Shown: positions 1 through 10,257 of the stretch, in pieces
How the letters are laid out: each line of letters starts with the position of its first letter
Numbering within the stretch: position 1 is the first letter of the stretch
Assembly (NCBI GenBank): GCA_023212725.1
Contig: JALBYF010000033.1
Location: 124,001-188,000, forward strand
DNA: 64,000 nucleotides
Reading direction: 5' to 3'
From: Tranzscheliella williamsii
Lineage: Eukaryota; Basidiomycota; Ustilaginomycetes; Ustilaginales; Ustilaginaceae
The notes under the pieces: model-generated
What the model was told of the DNA's origin: nothing
Databases searched by the model: none
What the model saw: only the letters and a program-made list of their open reading frames with translations
Translations under genes and position numbers: made by a program

Positions 1-1012
1 CAGCCGCGATGGCGGTAGTGCTGTTACGGCCGTTGCGCCAGCCGCGGTGGTAGGTGGGCTGTGCGGCGCCGGGATACTGGACCTGCGCATCGCCGCCGTG
101 CAGGTCGCCGGTGCAGTAGGGGATAAAGGCATAGTTGGCCTGGCGCCACGGATTCCACTCGTTCTCCCGCGCCGTCGGCAGCCAGTAGCCCAGGTAGCCC
201 GGCTGGTCCTGCGCCCAGAAGGTGGCATTGGTGAACGGCGTGCCCACGTTCCAGGCGCGCTTCTGCACATAGCACGTCTCGTAGTCGAAGCAGCTGCCGC
301 CCTGCTGGTACGCAATCACCAGCTCGCGCGACCCGGCGTGCCGGTTCAGCGCAAACCCCGTCTGGCTCCCATCCGCACACTGCGTCCCCGGTACATCCAC
401 CCACACCCACTCGTCGTACACGGCCGTGCTCGTCGAGTTGACCACAGCCGACGCAGCGGTGGTCGTCGAGCTGACCACTGCCGATGTAGCGGTGCCCGAT
501 GTCGTCGTGGCCAGCGCCGTGGGCCCTGCCGACGAGGTGGTGGTGGGGAGGGGGTTGGCGCCGGCGCGGCGGGCAAAGGCGTACGAGGCCGCGACGGAGC
601 CGTTGGCGTTGAAGATGCCGGTGGTGTAGATCGCGCGAGCCTTGCCGGGGGCGGCGCTGTAGAGGGCGCAGACGACGTTGCCCTCGGTGTAGTTGTTGAA
701 GCGGATGAGCGAGGCCATTGCGCAGCGCGGGGTTTCTTCGCACGCGGCAGTGCAGCGGTCGACGTGCGTCTGGTTGGTCGCCGGGGCGGTCGCGGAGACG
801 GTGGTGCGCGTCAGGTAGCTCTGCTCGCCCTGCGTGTCGATCGCCAGCCGGTACCCGTCCGTCGCCCAGCTGTAGTTGTAGCCCGCCGGCGCAACGAGCC
901 CGCCCACATAGCGCACCTCCATCCGCACCTCCCCCCGCGAGATCCCGGGCGCGGCCTGCACAGCAAGTACCGCACCCAGCACCCCGCCCCACACCATAGC
1001 CACTTTCATCAT
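1..1012 (-). CDS. Secreted PAN-like plus pectinacetylesterase-like protein (3' end off window)
   Basis: The minus-strand frame opens at 1012 (two adjacent ATGs) and runs off the left edge without a stop, so about 337 N-terminal residues are seen. Residues 1-20 form a signal peptide. A cysteine cluster (CTAACEETPRC, then NVVC) at about 85-115 resembles a PAN/apple module. A Ser/Thr-rich linker follows to about 195. The rest looks like the pectinacetylesterase/Notum-like hydrolase family: a CADGS..GFALNR entry, a YQQGGSC segment that fits the oxyanion-hole region, and an FIPYCTGDLHGGD segment comparable to the FIPYCSSD region of Notum-type enzymes. The catalytic Ser, Asp and His regions would lie beyond the window. 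Inference: a secreted deacylase acting on cell-wall or glycan esters; the substrate cannot be told. Confidence 0.72.
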   Translation of the reverse strand, partial: MMKVAMVWGGVLGAVLAVQAAPGISRGEVRMEVRYVGGLVAPAGYNYSWATDGYRLAIDTQGEQSYLTRTTVSATAPATNQTHVDRCTAACEETPRCAMASLIRFNNYTEGNVVCALYSAAPGKARAIYTTGIFNANGSVAASYAFARRAGANPLPTTTSSAGPTALATTTSGTATSAVVSSTTTAASAVVNSTSTAVYDEWVWVDVPGTQCADGSQTGFALNRHAGSRELVIAYQQGGSCFDYETCYVQKRAWNVGTPFTNATFWAQDQPGYLGYWLPTARENEWNPWRQANYAFIPYCTGDLHGGDAQVQYPGAAQPTYHRGWRNGRNSTTAIAA

Positions 1013-2201
1013 GCGCCGGGCGAGCACTGCTACCAATCGTTGTCCGGACAGCAAGCCAAGGCGGAGTCGTACCAGGACCAGCTGATCGTACCCGTCCGGC
1101 AAGCGGTTATATACTGTCCTGCCCGACTCGGATGCCAACACGGCACGGCCTAGGCGCAGCGCTCGCCGCTGTAAATAGAGGCAGCACTGGCAAGCAACAG
1201 TGCGTCTGCGTCGAGCAGGCACAACAGAGGCGCCGGGTTCGGAGTAGGCGACCAGCTGCGTAGCCTCGAACGCGGTCACCGAGCGCAGACTAAGCTGTGC
1301 ACATGCATAGGGTGCCGTCGAAGCCGCGGGCAGCCGCCCCAGGAACACGCGGGCCGGCAAGCGAATGGTGGTCCATGGTGAAACTTCGCCGCCGTGGGCA
1401 GGCTAGAAAGCGCGAGTAGGCACGCCGAAGCGCTGCTGAGCCCGAGGCGGAGCTGCACCTCGGGGCGGCCACGGCGCAGCCGCTGTTGCGTCCGCTGGAG
1501 GCTGTCTGGATAGGGAAGCGGACAGGTGCACCGAGAAGCTGGAAATGGCCTAGCGTGGGCGGGCAGCGCGACATGTCGCGATGGGAGCAGCGCACGCAGA
1601 GACAGGCCCAGACTGCAGGCCGGGGCCAAAGTCGAGGCCCGCATCAACCCAAACAGGCAACACTACCACCATGCTCGCTGGTACAGTAAGCTGGCACCGC
1701 AGGGGAGAGGCGGGGGTAGGAGACAGCACTGTTACGTCCGGCCATGCTACGTTCCCATGCAGTCTCTGAACTGAGACCGTACCTGTCTCACTGGCCAGCG
1801 CCTCCACTCCCGCATCCGGCAATGAGGATCCCGCTGACGGTGGATGCTGATGCGCTGCGATGACGATGTTGTGGTCGTGGTGCGACAAGCGGGTTATCGA
1901 TCCGAGCGGTAGCGCGCGTTGGTGTGACCTACCGCATTGGGATGAAGCGCCCGATGGAGGTTGAGATCGGCGGCGGTGCCACGCTAGTCTAGCCTGGTTG
2001 CGCGGGCATCCACCCGGCACTGTGTCACACCCTCCTTTGGCCCGCTGCTGGCCGACCCGCCGGCTGATTACCCGCCCCGCCACGCAATGTGCCGTTGGCG
2101 CTACACGATGCGAAATGGAAAGTTCATTACGGTAGCATGAAATCGTGAGGAGAGTAAGACAAATGCGGCGGCGGTAGGGGGACCAAGCGTCGCTGCGAGG
2201 T
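1013..2201. other. Intergenic, no gene seen
   Basis: This is the 5' flank of the esterase-like gene and the 3' flank of the sedolisin gene, both on the minus strand. Frames are short and show no family features. A 15-base palindrome-containing word (GACATGTCGCGATGG, 1570-1584) recurs in reverse orientation near the sedolisin TATA box at 4206-4220. Confidence 0.5.
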
Positions 2202-4043
2202 TTAGATGGTTTTGGCGATCTGGCGGAAGTTGGGGGTGCCGGCTCCGGTGACGGGGTCCCAGCCGGGGGCGGCGGGGAAGCCGGTGGTGTTGCAGCCGGC
2301 TGCGCTGCCGGAGGTGACGTCGTTGAGCGCGGCGGTGCCGAGGAGGTGCGAGTAGATGAGCGGGTTGAGGAAGCCGAGCGTGGGCTTGCCCTGCGCGAGG
2401 CGTGCGTCGTTGAGCAGCGCGACAACGCTGGAGAACGTCGGTGTCGAGGCCGAGGTACCGCCGATCAGCGCCCAGCGGTTGCTGTACCGGATCCGGTACA
2501 GCGAGCCCTGCGCAGCCACGTCTGGGTAGCCCCGCCCCTTGGCATTGTAGAGGCCGGTAAACTTGTTGCCCAGCTGGGACAGGTAGCGCTTCACCGCTTT
2601 GGTCTGGTAGCTCGGCTGCGCAAAGTAGTTGCTGAATCCGCCGCCCGAGTAGAAGCCAGCAATGTCGTCGCCCACCGCGCGCTCGGGCGAAAAGTCCTCG
2701 GTGGCACCAACGGTAGTAGCATACGGGCACGACGCCGGGAAGGCGGGCAGGAACTGGTAGGTCCCGTTGGCGCTCGTAACGCCGTTGCTGTGGCACGTGC
2801 CATCCGACCCCACACCGTTGTCGCCAGAACTGTAGAGCGCAGAAACGCCGCGCGCACCGAGCGCCATGATCAGGTTGCAAACGCGCTGGGCGTACGCCCG
2901 CGGCACGCTCTGCTCGCTGTCGCCGTACGAGGTGCTCAACACCTTGGGCAACGCGTCGTCCGACAGGCCCAGCAAGTAGTTGAGCTGCAGCTCATACGGC
3001 TCGTTGGTGTTCGACGGCGTCTCCTCGTCCGCCTTGAACGGCGGCGATCCAGCGGTGGAATAGTAGGTGAACGGGATCGGGTAGCTGATGCCGCCAACCG
3101 TCTGCACATCCAGCGCCGCTTCGGCTCCGGGGTCGGACTGGATGTTCTGCCCATTGTTGATGCTCTTCAGGGTAAAGTTGTACTTGGCCTGGTAGGCGTC
3201 CTGCCGCTGTTCCTTGAGGAAGGTAAAGTATTCAGCGTAGTTGGCATACTCGTCCAGAAATCCGCTGATGCCGATCTTTTGAGAGTCAGCTGCCTTGGGC
3301 ACGTAGTCCACCGTTCCGTACAGTGTTCGCAGACAGTGTGAGGTTACCGAGTCGGAATTGCAAGCGTCGCCGACTGCGGTGCCAGCGGTAGTGGCGGAGG
3401 AAGTGTGGACGTTGACCGCCTTGACTTGGTCCTCTGGCAGCCACTTGTTGATGATGGCGGTGCTTTTGTGCGCTCGCGGTTCGGTGAAGAGCGTCAGCGG
3501 ACCGACGTAGTCTAGCAGCTCATGCACCTCGCGCGGCAAGCTGTACTTGTTTGCGCGGATAGCCACGGAACCTGTCTCCTGGTGCTCATAGACGCCGAGC
3601 TCGGCATCCAGGAGCTCGCGTGCCTTCCAGACGGGGACGTGGACGGTGAAGGCATCGTTGGAGGGCGAGCGCGCGGCCAGCCTCTCGTCGATAGCAACGT
3701 CGTTGCGTCGCAGCCAGTGCTCGACCTCGTCGACAGTGCGCTTCTCCGGCGCCAGGTAGGACGTCACCTCCTCTCTGGACAGATGACGGCCGTACAGCTC
3801 ATGCGTTGGGTCCGACGTCTGTAGCAGCCGTGCTTCGAGCGTCTGCACGTCGCGCTGCTTCACAGCGAACCGAAGCGCAACAGAGTGGGTATCGTTAGCG
3901 ACAGACCGGTGGACCCAGGTGGCGGGAACGGGCACCTCCTCCTTGACCACAAACGAGGTGGATACTCGCGGTACAAGACCTGCGCTTGCCGTCAAGGCAA
4001 GAGAGGTGAAGGCAACCAGTGCCTTGAAGGTGATCAGCTTCAT
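2202..4043 (-). CDS. Sedolisin (S53) secreted serine-carboxyl protease, tripeptidyl-peptidase type
   Basis: 613 residues, intronless. Residues 1-21 are a signal peptide. A pro-kumamolisin activation domain follows to about 200 (YGRHLSREEV at 84-93, LTLFTEP at 184-189). The mature catalytic domain carries the S53 residues: Glu308 and Asp312 in GAEAALDVQ, Asp408 in SSGDNG, and Ser531 in GGTSAS. The calcium-site aspartates appear as NDVTSG (Asp575) and GWDP (Asp596). Full length is normal for fungal sedolisins, and no key residue is missing. The family are acid proteases, often tripeptidyl aminopeptidases, that autoprocess in acidic surroundings. Role inferred: extracellular peptide digestion for nutrition or host interaction. 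A TATA element lies about 200 bases upstream of the ATG. Confidence 0.93.
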   Translation of the reverse strand: MKLITFKALVAFTSLALTASAGLVPRVSTSFVVKEEVPVPATWVHRSVANDTHSVALRFAVKQRDVQTLEARLLQTSDPTHELYGRHLSREEVTSYLAPEKRTVDEVEHWLRRNDVAIDERLAARSPSNDAFTVHVPVWKARELLDAELGVYEHQETGSVAIRANKYSLPREVHELLDYVGPLTLFTEPRAHKSTAIINKWLPEDQVKAVNVHTSSATTAGTAVGDACNSDSVTSHCLRTLYGTVDYVPKAADSQKIGISGFLDEYANYAEYFTFLKEQRQDAYQAKYNFTLKSINNGQNIQSDPGAEAALDVQTVGGISYPIPFTYYSTAGSPPFKADEETPSNTNEPYELQLNYLLGLSDDALPKVLSTSYGDSEQSVPRAYAQRVCNLIMALGARGVSALYSSGDNGVGSDGTCHSNGVTSANGTYQFLPAFPASCPYATTVGATEDFSPERAVGDDIAGFYSGGGFSNYFAQPSYQTKAVKRYLSQLGNKFTGLYNAKGRGYPDVAAQGSLYRIRYSNRWALIGGTSASTPTFSSVVALLNDARLAQGKPTLGFLNPLIYSHLLGTAALNDVTSGSAAGCNTTGFPAAPGWDPVTGAGTPNFRQIAKTI

Positions 4044-4238
4044 CCTAAAGATGAGCCGGATGAGGAAGGGTGGTGAAGGCGGCCTGAAAAGTCACCGGCG
4101 TGGGCTGCGGGGGAGTGGAGGCTCGGCACACCAGATACAGTTGCGGGGGAGCAGGACTGGGCGAGGCCAAAGGAGGAAGGGACGAGGAGCAGATGCTATG
4201 GTCTTCCATCGCGACATGTCAGTCTGTTGAGCCTCGAG

Positions 4239-4246
4239 ATTATATA
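4239..4246 (-). promoter_or_regulatory. TATA box of the sedolisin gene
   Basis: On the minus strand the sequence reads TATATAAT about 195 bases upstream of the sedolisin ATG at 4043. It is the only good TATA element in the near upstream region. Confidence 0.45.
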
Positions 4247-5623
4247 CCAACCTGTCGGCTCGGGCATGCCATGCGAAGCTGTGGTCTGGCGGCAGGTTGG
4301 CTCTTATCAGCCGGAGGGTTTCAGAAACGGGCGATGGCAAGGATGCTTGGAGTCTAAAAGCCGCAGAGCCACCCGGGCACGGGGCACAGATGCGGGCCTC
4401 GCCGCGGGCCTGGCGGCGGGCAGAAAGCCAAAGCATGGTGCGTCATGCTGCCACACCGCTGGAGCACCGTTAGGGGGCAGACGTTGCCGACTGACGATAC
4501 GCGAAGCGGCTGTGGAGGCGAGGGAAGGTATGGGTGCGAGAGTCAGTGAGCGGCAGGGAAGGTGCGGCGGCCTAAGCGAGGTGTCGGTGCTCGAGGGTCC
4601 GTTGCCTTAGCGTGTTTTGTCATGTCTCGAAGGCGTCGAGCGAGTTGCATGACAATTGGACCTAGGAGTTATGCGAGCGTCCATGTCTATGTATCTATCT
4701 GGCTCTCGTCCACTCGACCCAGCATGAAACGCAGACTGCCCGCATATATCGCCGGCGAGCGCTGCTCCGGGCGACAGACATCTCCCCCGCGGCTCTTTGT
4801 CTCCGAGAACGCCGCCTTTACTGCAATTACGCCTAGCGGTCCAGCGGGGCGTCGCGGGGGCCGTGATAGCGGCACTTCCAGCACAGGTCATCGCGATGCA
4901 GCATGATACGAGGTGTAGCGGCGCAGGACCTCTTCGTGGTACGCTGGCAGAGCAGAGCGGAGGTGCTGGCGAAGCGGCCTTAGCGGCGGGCGGCAAAATG
5001 CATGTACGCAGATGAAAGGGTGCCATAGAACTGCTGTGGTTCGGGCCAGGCCTTGGTCGGAGAGTTGTCCTCCGCAGCTACACGGCGTCACGGGAACCAT
5101 CAAGCCGCATCACTTGACGAGTCGCAGACCCGGCGGAAAGGGGTACGCTGCACGCTCATCCGCACTAAGATGACGAGGGAAGCATGAATGTATCGACATG
5201 CTTGCCTATCACCGCGGCGGAGTTTTCATTCCTGTCAGATTGGAGAAGACGTTGGAGTGAAGGCGGATATTCATGAGAAGCAGGCAAGCGGCATATCAAT
5301 CCCATCACAATTACGAAAATGCGCAGCAGATCGTAGAATATAACGCAGCCAGCGCTTGGGGTGTGAATAGTCGTATTAGCGGTTCTGCTGCGGACGTCGC
5401 GAGGGATGGTGTGTCCAGGCGGAGACCAGTAACCACCCAAAGCTAGCGGTGGCGACACTCACATCCACCTACCACTTGTCGCGGCGGTCCTCGAGGCCAG
5501 ACCCTCTTTGATCCACTCACACCCGTTCCTCACTAGTATACACGCGTCCATCGTCGTGCAGTGTGTGCAAACATGATATGATGTGGCGGATATGAATACA
5601 GATACCGTACCGCGTACGGCGCA
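4247..5623. other. Intergenic, no gene seen
   Basis: The stretch separates the sedolisin promoter from the 3' end of OLA1. Only short frames without signal peptide or family resemblance are present. No tRNA boxes were found. Confidence 0.45.
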
Positions 5624-7160
5624 TTAACCGTGCTTCCAGTAGCAGATGTCTCCGTCCTCGACGGCGTAGTTGCGGCCGACCTGGCGGTAAAGGCCAGCTG
5701 CCTTGACGCCGTTCTCGGAGCCGTGCTCTTTGAGGGCATCGTACGCCATGATCTCTCCGCAGACAAACTTCTTCTGGAAGTCGGTGTGGATCAGGCCGGC
5801 TGCTTCGGGAGCCTTGAGGCCTCTTCGGAACGTCCAGGCTCGCACCTCATCCGGTCCGGCGGTAAAGTAGCGGATCAGGTCCAGGCCGTCGTAACCCGCC
5901 TTGGTGATCTTGCCTAGCGCTCCGGTAATGTTGTCGCCCAGCGCCCTGAGCTCCTCCGCCTCGGCTTCGGGAGAGCCAAGCTGCAGCAGTCGCTCTTCCA
6001 GCGATACCGAAAACGGAATCAGCAAGTCACCAGGATTGTTTTCGTCGATCCACTGCTTGATCTTGGCCAGCCACTTGTTCTTCCTTCGAACGTAGTCCTT
6101 CTCCGACAGATTCACCAAGTAGATCACCGGCTTAGCCGTTAACAATTGCAGGTTGTTGATCACTTCCACCTATAGCGTTGCAAGAAACAATGCAAACCAG
6201 TCAAAGCGCAAAGCAAAGTGTCAGCAAAAAAAATGTCCTTCTCCTCCAGCTGCCACATTGCCTGCTTGTCTCTGGTCTTCTCTACCCTTCTGCATCGTGC
6301 GGCTAGGCTGGCTTGGACAGCACAAGGTCAGTTGAAAAAGAAATTATCTCATTTTGGCTGATGGGCCATCGACGAGCTGGGTTAAAGATTTCGAGTGTCT
6401 CATTTGCGCACTCTTTATCATCATTCAATCGCGGCACGATGCAGAGAGTAGCCAAAAGACCGCGAGCAGACAAGGTGCCAGGGCAGATGGACGCTGCAAT
6501 GAAACTGTCAAGGTCACTTACCTCGGTGTTGTTCCAGTCACCTTTGCGGATATCCTTGTTGTCCTCCGAGACATGCTTGAGTAGCTTCTCGATGATGGCC
6601 ACCTCCTCCTTTTTCTTTTTGTCGTCCAAGGAGACGTTGCCGGCCGATCGGGCATTCTTCTTCGAGTTGTCCAGCGCCTTTTCGATCCAGTCGATATCCT
6701 TCAATCTCAACTCGGTCGAGATGATCTCCATATCTCGCAGAGGGTTGACATCGCCTTCGACGTGGATCACCTCGGCGTCATCGAAAGCACGAACGACCTG
6801 GAAGATACCGTCGACGCTCCTGACGTTGGACAAGAACGCGTTGCCGAGACCGGCACCGGTTGAGGCACCCGCTGTGAGACCAGCAATATCGATGCACGTG
6901 AGGAAAGCGGGCACCTCCGACTTGGGCTTGTACTGTGAAACCAACCAGGTAAAGCGCTCATCTGGCACGGGCACACGCGCCTCCTCGGGCTCGATGGTAG
7001 CATAGGGAAAGTTGGCAGCTTTGCCCAGGTCGCACTTGGCGATCACGTTGAAGAGCGACGACTTTCCGACGTTGGGCAAGCCGACGATACCCATCTTGAG
7101 ATTATTCGACGGCCGACCCAACTTGATCTTCTCCACCACCACCGGCTTTTTGGGCGGCAT
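5624..7160 (-). CDS. OLA1: Obg-like ATPase 1 (YchF/OLA1 family), two exons
   Basis: Exon 1 is 7160-6522 and exon 2 is 6169-5624. The 352-base intron has a GTAAGT donor and ends CTATAG. The joined product is 394 residues, the usual OLA1 length. The start [11 protein letters not shown] matches the family. The P-loop GLPNVGKS lies at 27-34, and the NLSEKD box replaces the GTPase NKxD, as expected for this ATP-preferring branch. The C-terminus carries a TGS domain ([16 protein letters not shown] onward, ending in EDGDICYW). The family binds ribosomes and acts in translation control and stress response. The reading frame stays open upstream to another ATG at 7364, adding 68 residues that look like a mitochondrial presequence (see findings). 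Confidence 0.95.
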
Positions 7161-7989
7161 CTTGGCGAGTCTGTGTGATTTGGCGCTGGGGAAGGGGGTA
7201 TGGGAGAAACTGCGCCTTGATGCAGGCCAGCTGGAACGGAGAGGTAGTTTAGCTTGCGTGGGGACCACAATCAACAGGCTTGGACTTGGGCGAGCAAGAG
7301 AAGCGGCGCGTGGAAGTATGCGTAGTGTAGCAGCGGCTGTGTTGGCCAGAGGGTGATGGGCCATGAACCGACAGCGGCGAAAGAAATGCTGGAGTAGCTC
7401 TGTCTAGGAAAGATGAGCGAGTATAAGGAAAGAAGAGGATACGAAGATGGCTCCCTCACACAATTTTTGCTCCTTGTTGTTCTTCCGATCAGTCTACGCT
7501 GGGCTCTTGTCTCGTCCGAGTCATGTACTTCATTCCAAGGACCGGAGTCGCCCTTTCATCCCATTTTCGCCCTTGAATACAGATCGAAGTTGTTCAATAC
7601 GTGCAAGCAACATGGCCAGCATGCACGCAGAGCACTGCTTTCGTATTGCATATATGGCGCTGCCTCCTTTCTCCTGCAAAGATTTATTAGTACACACGAG
7701 ACCCCGCTTGCGCATGGTTCTATTGACTCTGGAATGGTATACATACGCCCAAACAGGCATAGCAACCGCGACTTGGCATGGCAATATCGAATCGGCCCTC
7801 AGCCTACACGTTGACCACCGCTCACCATCCTCGGATCGCGCCCTCTATCGTACCCTCCTTCTACACGTTCACGTGCTTTGCTAACGCTGACACCGTTTGC
7901 TATCGTCTCCGTCTACCTAGCAACGGCATTGCCTTCCCCACTTCGCTCACCGACTGGTGCTTACTTAGCCTCGTATTCTTTTTGTCGAC
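7161..7989. other. Divergent promoter region of OLA1 and the GPI-protein gene
   Basis: The region separates two divergently transcribed genes. Bases 7161-7364 are an open, in-frame 5' extension of OLA1. The remainder shows only short frames. The plus-strand stretch before 7990 is pyrimidine-rich, as is common before smut start codons. Confidence 0.4.
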
Positions 7990-8403
7990 ATGCGATTCAC
8001 GGCGTGCATACTGGCGGTGGTCTCGCTGCTCCTCTCTCTCGCTGCCATCGTTTCGGCACAACAACCGACCGACGCGCCTTACTTACACCTCGACAAGCGA
8101 CAGATCGCTGCCGGAGGAGGCGCCGGTGTCGCGACCACAGCCGATAAGGTTCAGAGCATCAGTGGCTACGATCCTCCAGCATCCACTGTCCTGCCCTCGC
8201 CAGATGTGCCCAGGGGCACCATTCTCGCTTCGATATCTGGTTACGGAAACGGATCCAACTCGGGTGGATCGGGTGGCTCAAGTCAGGGCTCGGCTTCCGG
8301 CGCGCTTTCCCTGCTGGACAACCCGCACACCGCCATGTTGGCCACCATTGCCGCCACCCTCTTTTGCGTAGCCATGGGTGCTGGTATCGGTCTTCTGGCC
8401 TAG
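7990..8403 (+). CDS. Small secreted GPI-anchored surface protein
   Basis: 137 residues, intronless. Residues 1-23 form a clear signal peptide (hydrophobic LAVVSLLLSLAAIVSA). A Kex2-type site LDKR ends near residue 37, so the mature protein would start at QIAAGGG. The middle is Gly/Ser-rich without cysteines. The C-terminus is a hydrophobic tail (TAMLATIAATLFCVAMGAGIGLLA) preceded by small residues (SGALS), typical of a GPI-anchor signal. No known domain was recognised. Inference: a structural or regulatory wall/plasma-membrane protein. It could also be a tail-anchored membrane protein, but the signal peptide together with a short C-terminal hydrophobic end favours GPI. Confidence 0.7.
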   Translation: MRFTACILAVVSLLLSLAAIVSAQQPTDAPYLHLDKRQIAAGGGAGVATTADKVQSISGYDPPASTVLPSPDVPRGTILASISGYGNGSNSGGSGGSSQGSASGALSLLDNPHTAMLATIAATLFCVAMGAGIGLLA

Positions 8404-8948
8404 AGCAGCCCACTGGCCTCGCTTCCCGTCGCCTTTCGCTGCCTCGTCCAGCGGCGCCAGCGAGCTTTCCTATGGATCTATTCTCCTGTCCGACCAAAAC
8501 TACCCCGCCGGCCGGACACCACCGCCTCTGCCCATCTGTATCATCACGTCGAATCCTCCTGCCATCATTTTACTATACGCCGAACATTCAGAAGCGCATC
8601 CGAACATCCAGAAGCGCATGGGCGGGCCGATGCTCGAACGCCGGGTGCTGCCGTGCACAGGACCGGTACCGTATATGCATGTGCGTCGTTCGTTCTTGTT
8701 CTCGCCTTCGCTTCTCTTCTTATGTCTTTGCACCTCTTGTCGATAATGGACTCTTGCTCTCCTCCTCTCCGCTGTGGCTTCCAATTGCAATGCACCCTAT
8801 TTGACCACTCTGCGCCACCCTGCCGCCGAAGCCGACGCCTGGCCTGTGCTTATATACCGACCCCAGTCCGAAATAACGCGGCACAGTACAGCACCGGTGA
8901 TGCAGTTACGTGACGATTCGAAACGGAGCAAGGTAGCTAGGGTGGCTG
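8404..8948. other. Convergent intergenic region
   Basis: This is the 3' flank of the GPI-protein gene and of the cutinase gene, which converge here. A short direct repeat (two copies of CAGAAGCGCAT) lies near 8588-8620. No gene was recognised. Confidence 0.4.
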
Positions 8949-10139
8949 TCAGGCCGGCTGACGAGAATGTTTACTAGGGAGTGCAGTGCGCGCGTGTTGC
9001 GGGGCGGGGGTGCGAAGCCGGTGGGAAAGTTTGCGCGAACGGGCATGCTTTGGGTCGCCGAGCAGGGGCGGATCGTCGTGCCCGTGTTGCGGGTCGGGGT
9101 GAGCCGTGGCGAGGTGCCGCGCAGGCGCAAGCCGCCGCCGCCGCAAACCAGGCAGCGACGGCAAGCTGCTGCCGCCCCCGCCGCCTAGCCCACTCAGTCC
9201 GCCTAGCCCGCTCAGCCCGCTCAAGCCTCCGAGACCACCCAGACCGCCAAGACTGCCGAGCCCGCCGAGCCCACCCCCGCTCGCCGTCGTACCGCCCGGC
9301 GCAGCAGAGCTGGAGGAGCCGCCAGAGCCTGTAGCCGGGGTGGATGCGCCAGCGGAGCCTGTAGCAGGCGAGGAGCCAGCAGAGGCTGCTGTGCAGGCGC
9401 CCTTGTACGCGGAGACGATGTACTGGATCGCGGTGGGGACGTCCGTGGCGGTGTAGGAGAGGTGAGCCATCATGTTCATGCCGTTCTGGCAGATCGGGTC
9501 GCCGAGTTGGCAGAATGTCTTCCAGTTGGAAGTGGCCGGCATGGCCTGTGTCTTGAACGGGTCGCCGAAGGTAACGGCGGCGATGATGTTGGGGGCGCGG
9601 ATGCCGTGGCAGACCATGGCGCCCTTGGAGTAACCAGCGATGGCAAACTTGGTCTGGGGACACTTGGCCTGCTGCGACTGGATGAACGCGGTGGCGGCCT
9701 GCGAGCCCTGGCCCGGCGAGACCATGTACTCGGGCGAGGAGGAGTAGACGACGTCCCAGCACGCCGTACCCGGGATCTGTTGCTGGAGGCCGGTGCACAG
9801 CGGCCGGCCGACAAGGCCAAGGGTGCCCTGCAACTCGGTCGTCCCGCGCGCAAAGATCAGGTACAGCGGCGGGCATCCGCCTGCCCCACCGCCGCTGACA
9901 CCCCCGCCGCCCGCCGCGTCCGCCCCACCGGCACCACCACTGCTAGAGCCACCAAGACCGCCCAGGCCAGACAGGCCAGGCACCATCCCGCCAGCACCCC
10001 CCATGCCAGGTATCATGCTGCCCAGGTCAGGCATACCTCCTGCTCCCCCACCCGTCAGCCCCGACATCATCAACGGGCGTGCAACCGCCACAGCGGCCCC
10101 GGTCAACGAGACCGCCCAGAGAAGAGCAATAGGCCGCAT
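8949..10139 (-). CDS. Cutinase family serine esterase with Gly-rich C-terminal tail
   Basis: 396 residues from the ATG at 10139, which begins MRPIALLWAVSLTGAAVAVA, an ideal signal peptide. In-frame ATGs also occur at 10157, 10178 and 10232; the last lies too close to a TATATAG element at 10251-10257. After a Gly/Ala/Ser-rich stretch, the cutinase domain (about 90-280) shows the nucleophile elbow GYSKGA, a GDPICQNG segment with the catalytic Asp, and MAHLSY with the catalytic His. Paired cysteines flank the domain. The family hydrolyses cutin polyester and related esters. A long GGL/GLSGL repeat tail follows and ends in a basic run (LRRRRLAP) before an unrelated-looking 60-residue terminus. 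That terminus may be a missed splice or a frameshift, so the 3' end is the uncertain part. Confidence 0.88.
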   Translation of the reverse strand: MRPIALLWAVSLTGAAVAVARPLMMSGLTGGGAGGMPDLGSMIPGMGGAGGMVPGLSGLGGLGGSSSGGAGGADAAGGGGVSGGGAGGCPPLYLIFARGTTELQGTLGLVGRPLCTGLQQQIPGTACWDVVYSSSPEYMVSPGQGSQAATAFIQSQQAKCPQTKFAIAGYSKGAMVCHGIRAPNIIAAVTFGDPFKTQAMPATSNWKTFCQLGDPICQNGMNMMAHLSYTATDVPTAIQYIVSAYKGACTAASAGSSPATGSAGASTPATGSGGSSSSAAPGGTTASGGGLGGLGSLGGLGGLGGLSGLSGLGGLSGLGGGGGSSLPSLPGLRRRRLAPARHLATAHPDPQHGHDDPPLLGDPKHARSRKLSHRLRTPAPQHARTALPSKHSRQPA

Positions 10140-10250
10140 ACCAGCACTGGCGAGCATAGGTCCGCGCGTCGCCGACATCCAGTCAAGGTCACAGCCAGTG
10201 CGACTGCTGAGGAGGCGAGGCCACAGCGGCACGCCCCGAGGCCTCGCCGG

Positions 10251-10257
10251 TCTATAT
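10251..10257 (-). promoter_or_regulatory. Probable TATA element of the cutinase gene
   Basis: The minus strand reads CATATAGAC about 115 bases before the preferred ATG at 10139. This spacing resembles that of the hydrophobin and repeat-peptide genes and argues against the upstream ATG at 10232. Confidence 0.3.
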
